NCBI GenBank assembly: GCA_001915025.1
Contig: MNDR01000083.1
Location: 1-64,000, forward strand
Reading direction: 5' to 3'
DNA length: 64,000 nt
Source of the DNA: Gemmatimonadetes bacterium 13_2_20CM_2_65_7
GTDB taxonomy: Bacteria > Gemmatimonadota > Gemmatimonadetes > Gemmatimonadales > GWC2-71-9
Notes under the pieces: generated by a model
The model's database searches: none
What the model saw: only the letters and a program-made list of their open reading frames with translations
Told to the model about the DNA's origin: nothing
Program-made: the position numbers and the translations under genes
Shown: positions 37,834 through 47,955 of the stretch, one piece after another
Layout: each line of letters begins with the position of its first letter
Position numbering within the stretch: the stretch's first letter is position 1

Positions 37834-37925
37834 AATGCGAAATGTGGAATGTGGAATGCGGAATTTCGGAGGCAAGCGACGATTCGTCAGGTCAATTCCA
37901 CATTTCGCATTTCACATTTCGCATT
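37834..37925. repeat. Heptad-repeat (AATGYGR) inverted repeat / hairpin
   Basis: Left arm AATGCGA-AATGTGG-AATGTGG-AATGCGG-AAT; right arm 37895..37925 reverse complement AATGCGAAATGTGAAATGCGAAATGTGGAAT; about 30-nt loop. Confidence 0.8.
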
Positions 37926-37926
37926 A

Positions 37927-39147
37927 CTACTCGTACCGCAGCGCGACAATCGGGTCCAGAGCCGCCGCCCGCTTGGCCGGCCAGAGGCCGAAGAACAAGC
38001 CGACCAGCGCGCTGAACAAAAACGCGATCAGGATGGCGAATAGGTTAATCGACGTGTTCCAATGCGCGATCTTGGACAGGCCCACGGCGCCGAGGACGCC
38101 GAACAGGATCCCGATCACGCCGCCGACGAGGCATAGCACCAACGCCTCGACCAGAAACTGGAACATGATGTTGAAGCGCGTCGCGCCGAGCGCTTTGCGG
38201 ACGCCGATCTCGCGCGTCCGCTCCGTGACCGAGACCAACATGATGTTCATGATCCCGATCCCGCCGACGAGGAGACTGACCGCCGCGATGCCCGCGAGGA
38301 GATAAGTGAACGTCTCGGTCGTCTGCTGAAACGTCGCGAGGATATCCGACTGGTTGCGGATCTGGAAATCGTTTTCCCCGCCAGGCCGGATCTTGTGCTC
38401 ACGGCGCATCACACGCTCGATCTCGATCATCGCGAGCGTCATTTGTGGCACGCTCGCTGCATCGACCGTGATCGACCGCAGGCGATTGGTGCCCATGATG
38501 CGGTAGCGCGCGGTCTGCAGGGGAATGAGAATCTGCTCGTCCGGATTCCCAAACCCCATCGCGGAACCCTTCGACGACAGCACGCCGATGATTTCAAAGG
38601 GAATGCCGCGGATCTGGATCTCCTGCCCGATCATCGCGGCACCATTCGCGTTGAACATTTCGGGAATGGCCGATCCGAGCACGGCGTAGCGGCGCCGCCC
38701 CTCGTCTTCACCGGCCGTGAACATCCGGCCGGCGGTGAAGGTGTAGTTCTTCACGGTTGGATAATTCGGCGTGGTGCCGACGATGTTCACATTGGCGTTC
38801 AGGCCGCCCCGCTTCACTTGAAAGTTGCGGGTCAACTCGGGGACGACGCCCTTCACGTAGCGCGCACTCGCGGCGAGCGAGTCGGCGTCATCCACGGTCA
38901 GGCTGGCACGCTGGTCGAACATGATCGCGACGCCACCGCGGAATGACTGGCCGGGATAGATGGACAACAGCGTTGGCCCGAGCGCCTGAATGCGTGCCTG
39001 CACGGCCTTCTGCGCGCCGCTGCCGAGCGCGACCATCGTGATGACCGCGCCCACGCCGATGATGATGCCCAGCATCGTGAGAAACGACCGCAGCTTGTTC
39101 GCCCGGATCGACTGGAGCGCGACCTGGAAGATCTCGTCGAAGAGCAT
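37927..39147 (-). CDS. ABC transporter permease, MacB-like (MacB_PCD + FtsX)
   Basis: LRSFLTMLGIIIGVGAVITMVALGSGA; GIGIMNIMLVSVTERTREIGVRKALGA; LWPAKRAAALDPIVALRYE. Confidence 0.93.
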   Translation of the reverse strand: MLFDEIFQVALQSIRANKLRSFLTMLGIIIGVGAVITMVALGSGAQKAVQARIQALGPTLLSIYPGQSFRGGVAIMFDQRASLTVDDADSLAASARYVKGVVPELTRNFQVKRGGLNANVNIVGTTPNYPTVKNYTFTAGRMFTAGEDEGRRRYAVLGSAIPEMFNANGAAMIGQEIQIRGIPFEIIGVLSSKGSAMGFGNPDEQILIPLQTARYRIMGTNRLRSITVDAASVPQMTLAMIEIERVMRREHKIRPGGENDFQIRNQSDILATFQQTTETFTYLLAGIAAVSLLVGGIGIMNIMLVSVTERTREIGVRKALGATRFNIMFQFLVEALVLCLVGGVIGILFGVLGAVGLSKIAHWNTSINLFAILIAFLFSALVGLFFGLWPAKRAAALDPIVALRYE

Positions 39148-39149
39148 CG

Positions 39150-40687
39150 CTACGGTCTCGTGGGCGTCGCCGCCGGCGGCCGCTGTTGTGTGGTCGTCGG
39201 CTGCTGTTGCACGCCAGGCAGGCCACCACCCGTGAAGCTGCGCATGCGCTGTTGCATGTCGCGCTGGGAATTGAGCAGCGACGCGCTGGGAAGCACGAGT
39301 ACGGTATCCTGCTCGGTCAGGCCGCTCACCACCTCGATGTAATCGAGGTCGGAAAGTCCGGTGCGAATCTGCACCGGCGTCGGCTGTCCCTTGCGGAGCG
39401 TGAAGACGATGTAGCTGGAGGCGTCGCCTCCACTCCGCCGCATGCCACCGCCACCGGCTCCTCCTCCACCGCCCCCGCCCCCCCCCGCGCGTTGGAACGC
39501 GGCCCGCATGGCCGTCATCACGCTCTGCTCGGCCGGCGTCAGCTCCTGGCCCGACATCCGCTTCTGAAATGCCGAACGAACCTGCGCTTCGGTCACGCCG
39601 GGCGGCAGTTGAATCGTCCGCCCGTCCGGCATGGTCATCGTGTTGCCACCAGGGGTCGAGTCCCTTCGCGTCGCGGTGCCTCCGCCGAGCGAGGCGCTGT
39701 CATGGGTGGTCGGCGTCTGCGGCCGTTGGGCCGCGAGCTGCTGTTGCACCTGCTGGGGATCGAGCCCGAGGACTTGAGCTGCCGATGCGACGTCGCGCTG
39801 AGTCCGCAATGCCGCGTTGGGGATGGCCAGCGCGTTCTGACGCTGCCCAACGTGAATCTCGACCTCCGTATTCATCCCCGGCTTGAGGAGATGACTCGGG
39901 TTGGGGATGCGCACCAGGACGTTGAACATCGTCACGTTCTGCTGCACGGTCGCCTGCGGCTCGATCTTCAGGACCGAGCCTTCGAACGGCCGGTTGGGAT
40001 ACGCATCGACCGTAATACTCGCGAGCAGGCCGGGCTGCACCTTGCCGATGTCGGTCTCGTCCACGAGCGCGCGGATCTGCACGGTATCGAGGTTCGCCAT
40101 CTTGAACAGCACGGTTCCGCCACCCACGTCCGTCGTCGGGGATGAGATCACGGTGCCGAGCTCGACGTTTTTCGTGATGATTGTGCCGGCGAGTGGGGCA
40201 CGCAGCTTGGTGTCGGTCATGCGGTCGCGCGCGTTCTCGAGGTCGGATTGCGCGCGGATCACGGCCGCGTTGGCGTTGGCGTAGTCGAGTTTGGACTGAT
40301 CCCACTCGGTCTGGGTGATCGCCTGCGCCTTGAACAGCGTATCCGAGCGCGCAAGCTGAGCCTTCGCATTGCTGAGTTGTGCCTGCGCGACCGCCAGGTT
40401 CGCCTGCGCCTGCGCGAGGTTGTTGCGCGGGATGCGCGGGTCGATCGAGGCTAGCAGCTGGTCGGCCTTCACGTCGTCGCCGGTCTGCACGTTCATCCCG
40501 ATGATCTCGCCGGATGCCTTGGACTTCACGTCCACCGTGAGCACCGGTTCGATGGCGCCGGATGCCGACGCCGACACCACGATGTTGCGGCGCTCGACCG
40601 GGACCGCCTCGTACGACAGGTTCGGCTGCGTCTTGTGGCAGGCGATGACGGCGGCGAGGAGTACCACCACCGCGCGACTAGGAGTTG

Positions 40688-40691
<4 letters not shown>
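39150..40691 (-). CDS. Periplasmic adaptor (MacA/HlyD family) with Gly-rich insert
   Basis: [65 protein letters not shown]. Confidence 0.88.
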
Positions 40692-41427
<736 letters not shown>

Positions 41428-41431
<4 letters not shown>

Positions 41432-42726
41432 AGCGTCCGTCCTACCACTGCCTCGAGTTGCGCGCGGGCAATCAGATAATCGAAGCGCACCTGAACGAGG
41501 TTTTGCTCCGCCGTGGTGAGTGCCGTCTGTGACGTGAGAAGATCGAGAATCGTCGCGGCGCCGACGCGGTACCGCTCGTTCTGCACGCGGAGATCCTCGG
41601 TCGCGGCGGCCACATTCGTCTCGGCGATCGAGATCTTTTCGAAGGCGGTCGCCAAGGCGGCGATTTCCTGCGTGAGCTGGGCGCTGACCTGCCGGCGCGT
41701 GTCGGCCGCGCGTGCTTGCGCTTCGTCGCGAGCGACGACGGCCGAGGTGAGCTGTTTCTCGCGCGAGAATCCGTTGAACAGATTCCACTGGCCGCTGAAG
41801 ATGACACGCCACCCCGACGAGTAACCATCAGTCGATGTCCAGGGAGCCACGGAACCCGAGTAGGAATTGCCGACCGATACGCTGAAGGTTGGCCAATACT
41901 GAGCGCGCGAAATCCCGACCTGCGCGCCGAGCGCCCGCGCCTGAGCATCAGCCTGTTGGACCTGCGGCGTGTTCGCGATCACGGATTGGCGCAAGTCCGT
42001 CGTGTCCGGCAGTGGAGGAAGGACGCTGTCCGGGACGGCGCGCACGAGCGCGTCGACACCGATCTGGCGGCCGAGATTCGCTTGAGCCGTCTCCAGGTTC
42101 GCCTGGGCCTGCAACAGTACGATGCGTGAGTTGCCATAGTCCACGAGCGAACGGAGCGAATCGGAACGCGTCGCGGAGCCGGCGTGCAGTTTGTCCACCG
42201 AGATCCGCAACTGCTGCTCGGCCCGACGCACCTGCGCTGCGGCGACACGCACGAGGTCCTCGGTGGCGAGAGCGTTATAGAACGCCTGTTTCGTCTGGAG
42301 CGTGACCTGAAAGCGCTGGTTCACTACGCCTGCTTCGGCTGCGTCCTGCGATGCATGCGACGAACGCATGTCGGCCAGTCTGCTAAAGCCATCGAACAGG
42401 ACCAGACTCGCGCTCAGTCCGCCGTTGAAGGCCGTCGACGCGGGAAGCGTCAGCGTTTGGTTGGTCGAAGAGTTGAACCGCGTCCCGCCAATTCTCTGGG
42501 AAGAGCCGCTGGCGGACACGGTCGGGAGATACGAGCCGAGGCTCGATCGCATCGCCGCGCCGGCACTGCGCTGATCGCCGCGCGCCTGCACCATCGCCGG
42601 CTGCACCTGCAACGCGCGCTCGACCGCTTCGTTGAGCGTGACTTCCTTTTGGGCTGGTTGCTGCGACGCGAGGCGCCCGCGCGGGAAAGCCGCCAGGGCC
42701 AACAGCACAGCGAAAGGCCACCGCAT
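41428..42726 (-). CDS. TolC-family outer membrane protein
   Basis: [22 protein letters not shown]; repeated coiled-coil halves; ATGA overlap with ATPase gene. Confidence 0.9.
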
Positions 42727-43130
42727 TAGTTGGGTCCCCCTCCCCCGCGTTCCCCGGAGTTCTCTCTACGGTGATGCTCTGCGTTGTCGATCAGTCGCTG
42801 ATGCTTCTCCCGCTGTGCGGGCGTGAGCTGGGCGTCGATCTCGGCGCGCATCCGGGCCTTGATCGAGTCGAAGCGCGGGCGGACCTGCGCCCACAGGGAA
42901 TCGGTCTCGGGACGGTGGCGCTCGAAGATCGCGCGCACCGAGTCCCGTTGAGCGGTGCTGAGATCCAGCTCACGGCTCAGATATGCGACGATGGCGTCCG
43001 GGCCGCGGCGTCCGCGCATTCCCGCATCATCGCGCTCGGCGGCAGCGTGGCCGCCCCAACCTGCGAGGCCACCCGCCAGAAAAACGGCGGCGAGCAGTCC
43101 GACGGCGGCGAGTTTCGGTTTATTCAGCAT
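42726..43130 (-). CDS. CpxP/Spy-like (LTxxQ) small periplasmic protein
   Basis: DLSTAQRDSVRAIFERHRPETDSLWAQVRPRFDSIKARMRAEIDAQLTPAQREKHQRLI. Confidence 0.75.
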   Translation of the reverse strand: MLNKPKLAAVGLLAAVFLAGGLAGWGGHAAAERDDAGMRGRRGPDAIVAYLSRELDLSTAQRDSVRAIFERHRPETDSLWAQVRPRFDSIKARMRAEIDAQLTPAQREKHQRLIDNAEHHRRENSGERGGGGPN

Positions 43131-43148
43131 GGCTCCTCGATAGTTCCT

Positions 43149-43550
43149 TTAGCGTTGCTCTACTAATGCAGTGAACACGATGCTCGGATCAGGCGGAGAC
43201 GGCGCCGTGACGAGCGCTGCGACGCCGCGTCCGGGTCCACCGACCGCGGCGGAGGCGATCGCGGCATCCATCGATACCGGAGCGGCTCCACCACCGGCCC
43301 CGGCGAACAAAACCGTGCGGCCGATGAGGAAACCGGCGATCAGCGCCGCCGCGGCTGCGGCAACGCCCGGGCGGAACCACGACGCGAGCACGTCCCACGT
43401 CGGGACCGTCGCCCGCCGCAGTGCCTCGTCATATCCTGCCATCACGCGAGCGACGAACGCGGACTGGCCGTCCCTGGGCTCGAGGGCCGCCCGCAACGCG
43501 GCCGCGAGCTCCGGGTCCGGACGATGGTCGAACATCTGCGAGTCTGTCAT
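43149..43550 (-). CDS. Putative anti-sigma factor / sigma-linked membrane protein
   Basis: Single TM (PGVAAAAAALIAGFLIG) and position directly after the sigma factor gene with ATGA overlap. Confidence 0.6.
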   Translation of the reverse strand: MTDSQMFDHRPDPELAAALRAALEPRDGQSAFVARVMAGYDEALRRATVPTWDVLASWFRPGVAAAAAALIAGFLIGRTVLFAGAGGGAAPVSMDAAIASAAVGGPGRGVAALVTAPSPPDPSIVFTALVEQR

Positions 43551-44101
43551 TTCACCTGCTCCTTCCAATCAGCCAGAAGTGCTCGTAACCGGCGACGCCC
43601 GTGAAATACCTCCGAACGTACAGTTCCTTCGGGTACTCCCAGCATGCCGGCGATCTCGGCGTGCGAATATCCCTCGACGTCGAACAGTACCACCGCGGTG
43701 CGCCGCCGCTCCGGCAGCTCGGCCAGCGCGGCGCGCAAACGATCGCCCAACTCACTCTGCACTGCTGCCGCATCGGGCCGGGGCCCGCCGCCAACCAGCG
43801 CAGGATCGAGCGGCTCCGCACGCCGCACGCTACGGCGGCGACGCCGGTCGGTCGCGGCGTTGGCGACGATCCGCATCAGCCATGGGCCGAACGGACGCCG
43901 GGCATCATATTGGGCGAGCTTCACCAGGGCTGAGAGAAAGCCGTCCTGCGCGGCGTCATCGGCGTCATCGGGATCCCCTAACACCGCCCGTGCGACCCGG
44001 CGCGCTTGTGCCGCATAGCGCTCCACCAACTCCCCGAATGCCGCACGGTCGCCGGCCAGGGTCTTGGCAACAAGCCCCCGGTCGTCTCCTTCGCTTCCCA
44101 T
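43547..44101 (-). CDS. ECF-type RNA polymerase sigma factor
   Basis: DAAQDGFLSALVKLAQYDARRPFGPWLMRIVANAATDRRRR; LPERRRTAVVLFDVEGYSHAEIAGMLGVPEGTVRSEVFHGRRRLRALL; start reset to MGSEGDD. Confidence 0.9.
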   Translation of the reverse strand: MGSEGDDRGLVAKTLAGDRAAFGELVERYAAQARRVARAVLGDPDDADDAAQDGFLSALVKLAQYDARRPFGPWLMRIVANAATDRRRRRSVRRAEPLDPALVGGGPRPDAAAVQSELGDRLRAALAELPERRRTAVVLFDVEGYSHAEIAGMLGVPEGTVRSEVFHGRRRLRALLADWKEQVK

Positions 44102-44124
44102 ACGCTTTGCCCCGCCCGGGGGTT

Positions 44125-44165
44125 GGGACGGGGAGGGGGGCGGGGGCGGGGGCGGGGGCGGGGGC
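44125..44165 (+). repeat. (GGGGGC)n G-quadruplex-like tract upstream of sigma factor start
   Basis: ggttgggacggggaggggggcgggggcgggggcgggggcgggggc. Confidence 0.7.
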
Positions 44166-44174
44166 ATCCCTGCT

Positions 44175-45578
44175 TCAGCGGGCATCGGTCTCGCGGCGGC
44201 GCCGCCGTCTCGCGACCGTATAGCCCGCCAGCCACAGCGACGTCGCCAACGCCCCCACTGCGAGCACGGCGCTCGCGGTGAGCGGGAAGAGAATCAGGCA
44301 CACGCCGATGACCGCAAATAGACCCGCCGCCGCCCCGGCGAGCATTCGGCGGGCGCCGCCCGCCGCCTGCATGAGTGCAACGGCCGCCACCGCCTGCCGC
44401 TCCCGCAGCGACCGCTTGTAGTACGATGGCGCCCCCTCGCCCGCCGACGTCGGGGCGACGGCTGCCGCAGCCACGAGTTTCGGCGGCAGTGGCAGACGGC
44501 GCCGCGCCTTGAGCACGATCTCCCGGCTCTGCGCCATATCGTGCAGAAACTGCGTCGCCAATGTGGCCGTGAGACCGTCGGCCTCCGTCACGAGGTCGAG
44601 CTCGTAATTCCCGAACAGGCTCGAGACGTTGAGGTTGCTCGACCCCACGCGAGCCCAATCGTGATCGGCGACGAGCGTTTTCGCGTGCAGCATCGGTCCG
44701 CGGAATTCGAAGATGCGGGCGCCGGCATGCAGCAGCTCGCGATATCCGCTGCGCGTGAAGATGCGAACGATCGGCACGTCGGTGGTGCCGGGCAGGAGCA
44801 GCCGGACGTCCACGCCGCTGCGGGCCGCGTCGACGAAGGCAGCATAGAGCGGAGGCGGAGCGATGAGATATGCGTCGGTTATCCAGAGCCGCTCCGTGAC
44901 CGCGGCGGCGAGCAATTGCACGGCGCGGTAGATGCGTGACTGTCCCGGAAGGCCCTCGACGACGCGCACGCCCGAGGGCCCACATTCTTCGTTCGTTCCC
45001 GCCGCTTCGTCTACGGGAAGCGCCGGGCCGGCGCGCGCCCACATCCGGGCAAAGGCGCCTTCGAGCGCCGCCACGGCGGGACCGCAGACCACGACCATCG
45101 TGTCACGCCACGCCCGCCGCCCCAGCGCCGGATCGCCGGACCATTCGTTGCCGATACACAACCCGCCTGTCATGGCCCGATAACCGTCCACGACGAGCAG
45201 CTTGCGGTGATCGCGACTGAAGGCCTCGATAGGGCCGCTCGTCCAGATCGGCCGAAACGGCCGCACGTCCACGCCGTGCTGCCGGAGGTCGCGCCAAAAC
45301 GCATGGCTGGTGCTGCGGCATCCGAAGGCGTCGTACAGCACGCGCACATGCACGCCGGCGCGGGCGCGCTCGACCCATGCCGTCGCGAACCGGCGACCGG
45401 TGCGATCGTCGTGGATGATGTAGTTCTCGAAATGCACCGATCGCTGGGCGCCGGCAATCATCTCGAGCATCGTCTCGAGCGCATCCCGGCTCACGGCGAT
45501 GTGGCGGACGATGTTGCCGGGAATCGGTCGCGCGCCGGTGGCACGATCGAGAGCGCTCGAGAACGGGTGTGCGGTCAC
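44175..45578 (-). CDS. Phospholipase D-family protein (cardiolipin synthase-like)
   Basis: Two HKD motifs HRKLLVVDGYRAMTGG and HAKTLVADHDWARVGSSN; GTG start at 45578 with GTGA overlap. Confidence 0.88.
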   Translation of the reverse strand: MTAHPFSSALDRATGARPIPGNIVRHIAVSRDALETMLEMIAGAQRSVHFENYIIHDDRTGRRFATAWVERARAGVHVRVLYDAFGCRSTSHAFWRDLRQHGVDVRPFRPIWTSGPIEAFSRDHRKLLVVDGYRAMTGGLCIGNEWSGDPALGRRAWRDTMVVVCGPAVAALEGAFARMWARAGPALPVDEAAGTNEECGPSGVRVVEGLPGQSRIYRAVQLLAAAVTERLWITDAYLIAPPPLYAAFVDAARSGVDVRLLLPGTTDVPIVRIFTRSGYRELLHAGARIFEFRGPMLHAKTLVADHDWARVGSSNLNVSSLFGNYELDLVTEADGLTATLATQFLHDMAQSREIVLKARRRLPLPPKLVAAAAVAPTSAGEGAPSYYKRSLRERQAVAAVALMQAAGGARRMLAGAAAGLFAVIGVCLILFPLTASAVLAVGALATSLWLAGYTVARRRRRRETDAR

Positions 45579-46147
45579 CCTCCGAGGCCCAACGTCGGCT
45601 CGACCGGCCGGAGCGCTTGAATACAAAAGGCGACGTGCTCGTCGAGGGGCACACCCAGCTCCTCGGCCCCCTGGCGAACCTCGTCGCGGTTCACGCCGCG
45701 CGCGAAGGCTTTGTCCTTGAGCTTCTTCTTGACGGACGAAACCTCCAGATCGGCAAAACTCTTCGAGGGGCGCACGAGGGCGCAGGCAACCAGGAATCCA
45801 CACAGCTCGTCGACCGCGAAGAGCGTCTTCGCCAGAGGCGTGTCGCGCGGTACGCCGGAATAGGTGGCGTGTCCGAGAATCGCCCGGCAGAGGGGCTCCG
45901 GGACTCCGCGCGACCGCAGGATGCCGACGCCCCAGGCGGGGTGCCCCTCCGTCGCGGAATGCTCCTGATTGGGAAACGTTTCGTAATCGAAGTCGTGCAG
46001 CAGACCGACCAGTCCCCACGGCTCCGGATCTTCGCCGAATTTCGCGGCGTAGGCCCGCATCGCCGCCTCGACCGCCAGCATGTGCTGGCGCAGCGACGGA
46101 CTCTTCGTGTGCTCGTGCATGAGTGCGAGCGCTTCTTCGCGCGTCAC
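45575..46147 (-). CDS. HD-domain protein
   Basis: HMLAVEAAMRAYA...GLVGLLHDFDYETFPNQEHSATEGHPAWG; GTG start at 46147 with GTGA overlap. Confidence 0.8.
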   Translation of the reverse strand: MTREEALALMHEHTKSPSLRQHMLAVEAAMRAYAAKFGEDPEPWGLVGLLHDFDYETFPNQEHSATEGHPAWGVGILRSRGVPEPLCRAILGHATYSGVPRDTPLAKTLFAVDELCGFLVACALVRPSKSFADLEVSSVKKKLKDKAFARGVNRDEVRQGAEELGVPLDEHVAFCIQALRPVEPTLGLGG

Positions 46148-47955
46148 GGTCCGATGTCCACTCCCCAACGCTCCGCCCACAACCCGAGCATCAACTGCGG
46201 CCACAGGCGGCGAGCGTGGTTGCGTTTTCCCGACCGGTGCTCCACCAGGAGCGGTGTGTCCAACAGTCGGTCGGCCAGCGGCGCCAATCCAGTGTTGAGC
46301 CAGCGCGCCACCGGCACCGACAAGCCGCGTTTCCGGCGATTAATCACCCTGTCAGGCACGAGTCCGCGGGCTGCTTCCTTTAATATCGCCTTGGTGGTGA
46401 GGCCACGCACCTTGAGCCGCGACGGCGCAGGCAAGACCAGCTCCATGACCTCACGATCCAGGAACGGCGCTCGCGCCTCGACGGACGCGAGCATGGTCGC
46501 ACGATCCACCTTGACCAGCAGGTCGTCGGGCAAATAGGTCAGAAAATCGAACCAGAGAATGCGGTTCACTGGGTCGTCATGCGGGAACCGGTCGAGCTTG
46601 CACGCGAGCTCCGTGATCACGCCGTCCTCGATCGCCGTCGCGCCGAGCCAGGTGAGGTGGCGTTCCATCCAGGGGAGGTCGGTCGCCGCCAAAAACTGCT
46701 TCACCATGAACTCGAGCGTCATCTTGCCGGTCGATGACGGCCAACGATCGATGGCCCAACGAAAAATGTGGCGGAATGGTTTGGGTACGCGCTGCCAGCG
46801 CTCCGCAAACTTGTGACCGAGATACGTCGGATAACCACCGAACAGCTCGTCCGCGCCCTCGCCGGAGAGAATCACCTTGACGTGCTCGCGGGCCGCCTCC
46901 GCCAGCAGCCAGGTCGGGAGCACTGCGGGGTCGCCGAGCGGCTCAGCGAGTGTTTGGGAGACGACGTCGAGTGCGCGACCGAGCGACTCGTCATCGGCCG
47001 TAACGACGTGGTGGATCGTCGCGATGTCGTGGGTCACGGCTTCGGCATACATGCTTTCGTCGTAGCCGCGCTCGACGAACCGTACGGCGTACGTATGGAT
47101 GCGCTCGCCAGGCATGCTTCGCGCCGCTGCCGCGACGAGAACGGATGAATCGAGACCGCCGCTGGTAAAGACGCCGAGCGGTACGTCCGACATCAACTCG
47201 CGCGTCACCGCGCGCAGTAACGTGTCCCGGAGCTCCGCAGGACTGTCGAGTGTGAGTCTGGATGGCTTGCTCGCTGCTTCCGCGGCGCTCCAATACGACC
47301 GAATCTCGGTGCGGCCGCCTTCTGCGATGAGCAATGAAGCGGGGGGCAGCTTATGGATGCCCTCGAACATTGTATACGGAGCCGGCACATAGCCGAGCGC
47401 GCGATACAGCGACAAGGCTTTGCGATTGACGCGCCGGAGTTGATCGGGGAATTCAAGGAGCGCCTGTACCTCGGAAGCGAAGCGCAGCTCTCCGTTCAGC
47501 TCGGTCCAGAACAGCGGCTTCTCTCCCGCGCGATCGCGCGCGAGCAACAGCCGCTCGCGCGCATCGTCCCAGACCGCCAGTCCAAACATCCCCTCGAGCC
47601 GGGCAACCGCGTCGGCGCCGAAGCGCTCGTAGAAGGGCACGATTGTTTCGATGTCGCCACGCGAGCGGAACGGATAGCCCCACGTCGCTGCTTCACGTCG
47701 CAGATCATTGGCGTTGTAGATCTCGCCATTACACACCATCCAGATCTTGCCATTGGGGCTTTGGAACGGTTGATCGCCGGTCGTGAGATCCATGATGGCG
47801 AGCCGGCGGGCGCCGATGCGCGCGCGCTCATGCCCGACGATGCATTCGCCATCCGGCCCGCGGTGTTTGAGGGCCGCGGCCATGCGAGGGATCGATTCTG
47901 GGTGGCGCAGCGTCGCGCCCCCCGTGCGCGCTACCGCGCCGAAGATGCCGCACAT
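46144..47955 (-). CDS. asnB: Asparagine synthase (glutamine-hydrolysing)
   Basis: MCGIFGAVART...RGPDGECIVGHERARIGARRLAIMDL; SGGLDSSVLVAAAA; start reset to MCGIFG. Confidence 0.95.
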   Translation of the reverse strand: MCGIFGAVARTGGATLRHPESIPRMAAALKHRGPDGECIVGHERARIGARRLAIMDLTTGDQPFQSPNGKIWMVCNGEIYNANDLRREAATWGYPFRSRGDIETIVPFYERFGADAVARLEGMFGLAVWDDARERLLLARDRAGEKPLFWTELNGELRFASEVQALLEFPDQLRRVNRKALSLYRALGYVPAPYTMFEGIHKLPPASLLIAEGGRTEIRSYWSAAEAASKPSRLTLDSPAELRDTLLRAVTRELMSDVPLGVFTSGGLDSSVLVAAAARSMPGERIHTYAVRFVERGYDESMYAEAVTHDIATIHHVVTADDESLGRALDVVSQTLAEPLGDPAVLPTWLLAEAAREHVKVILSGEGADELFGGYPTYLGHKFAERWQRVPKPFRHIFRWAIDRWPSSTGKMTLEFMVKQFLAATDLPWMERHLTWLGATAIEDGVITELACKLDRFPHDDPVNRILWFDFLTYLPDDLLVKVDRATMLASVEARAPFLDREVMELVLPAPSRLKVRGLTTKAILKEAARGLVPDRVINRRKRGLSVPVARWLNTGLAPLADRLLDTPLLVEHRSGKRNHARRLWPQLMLGLWAERWGVDIGP

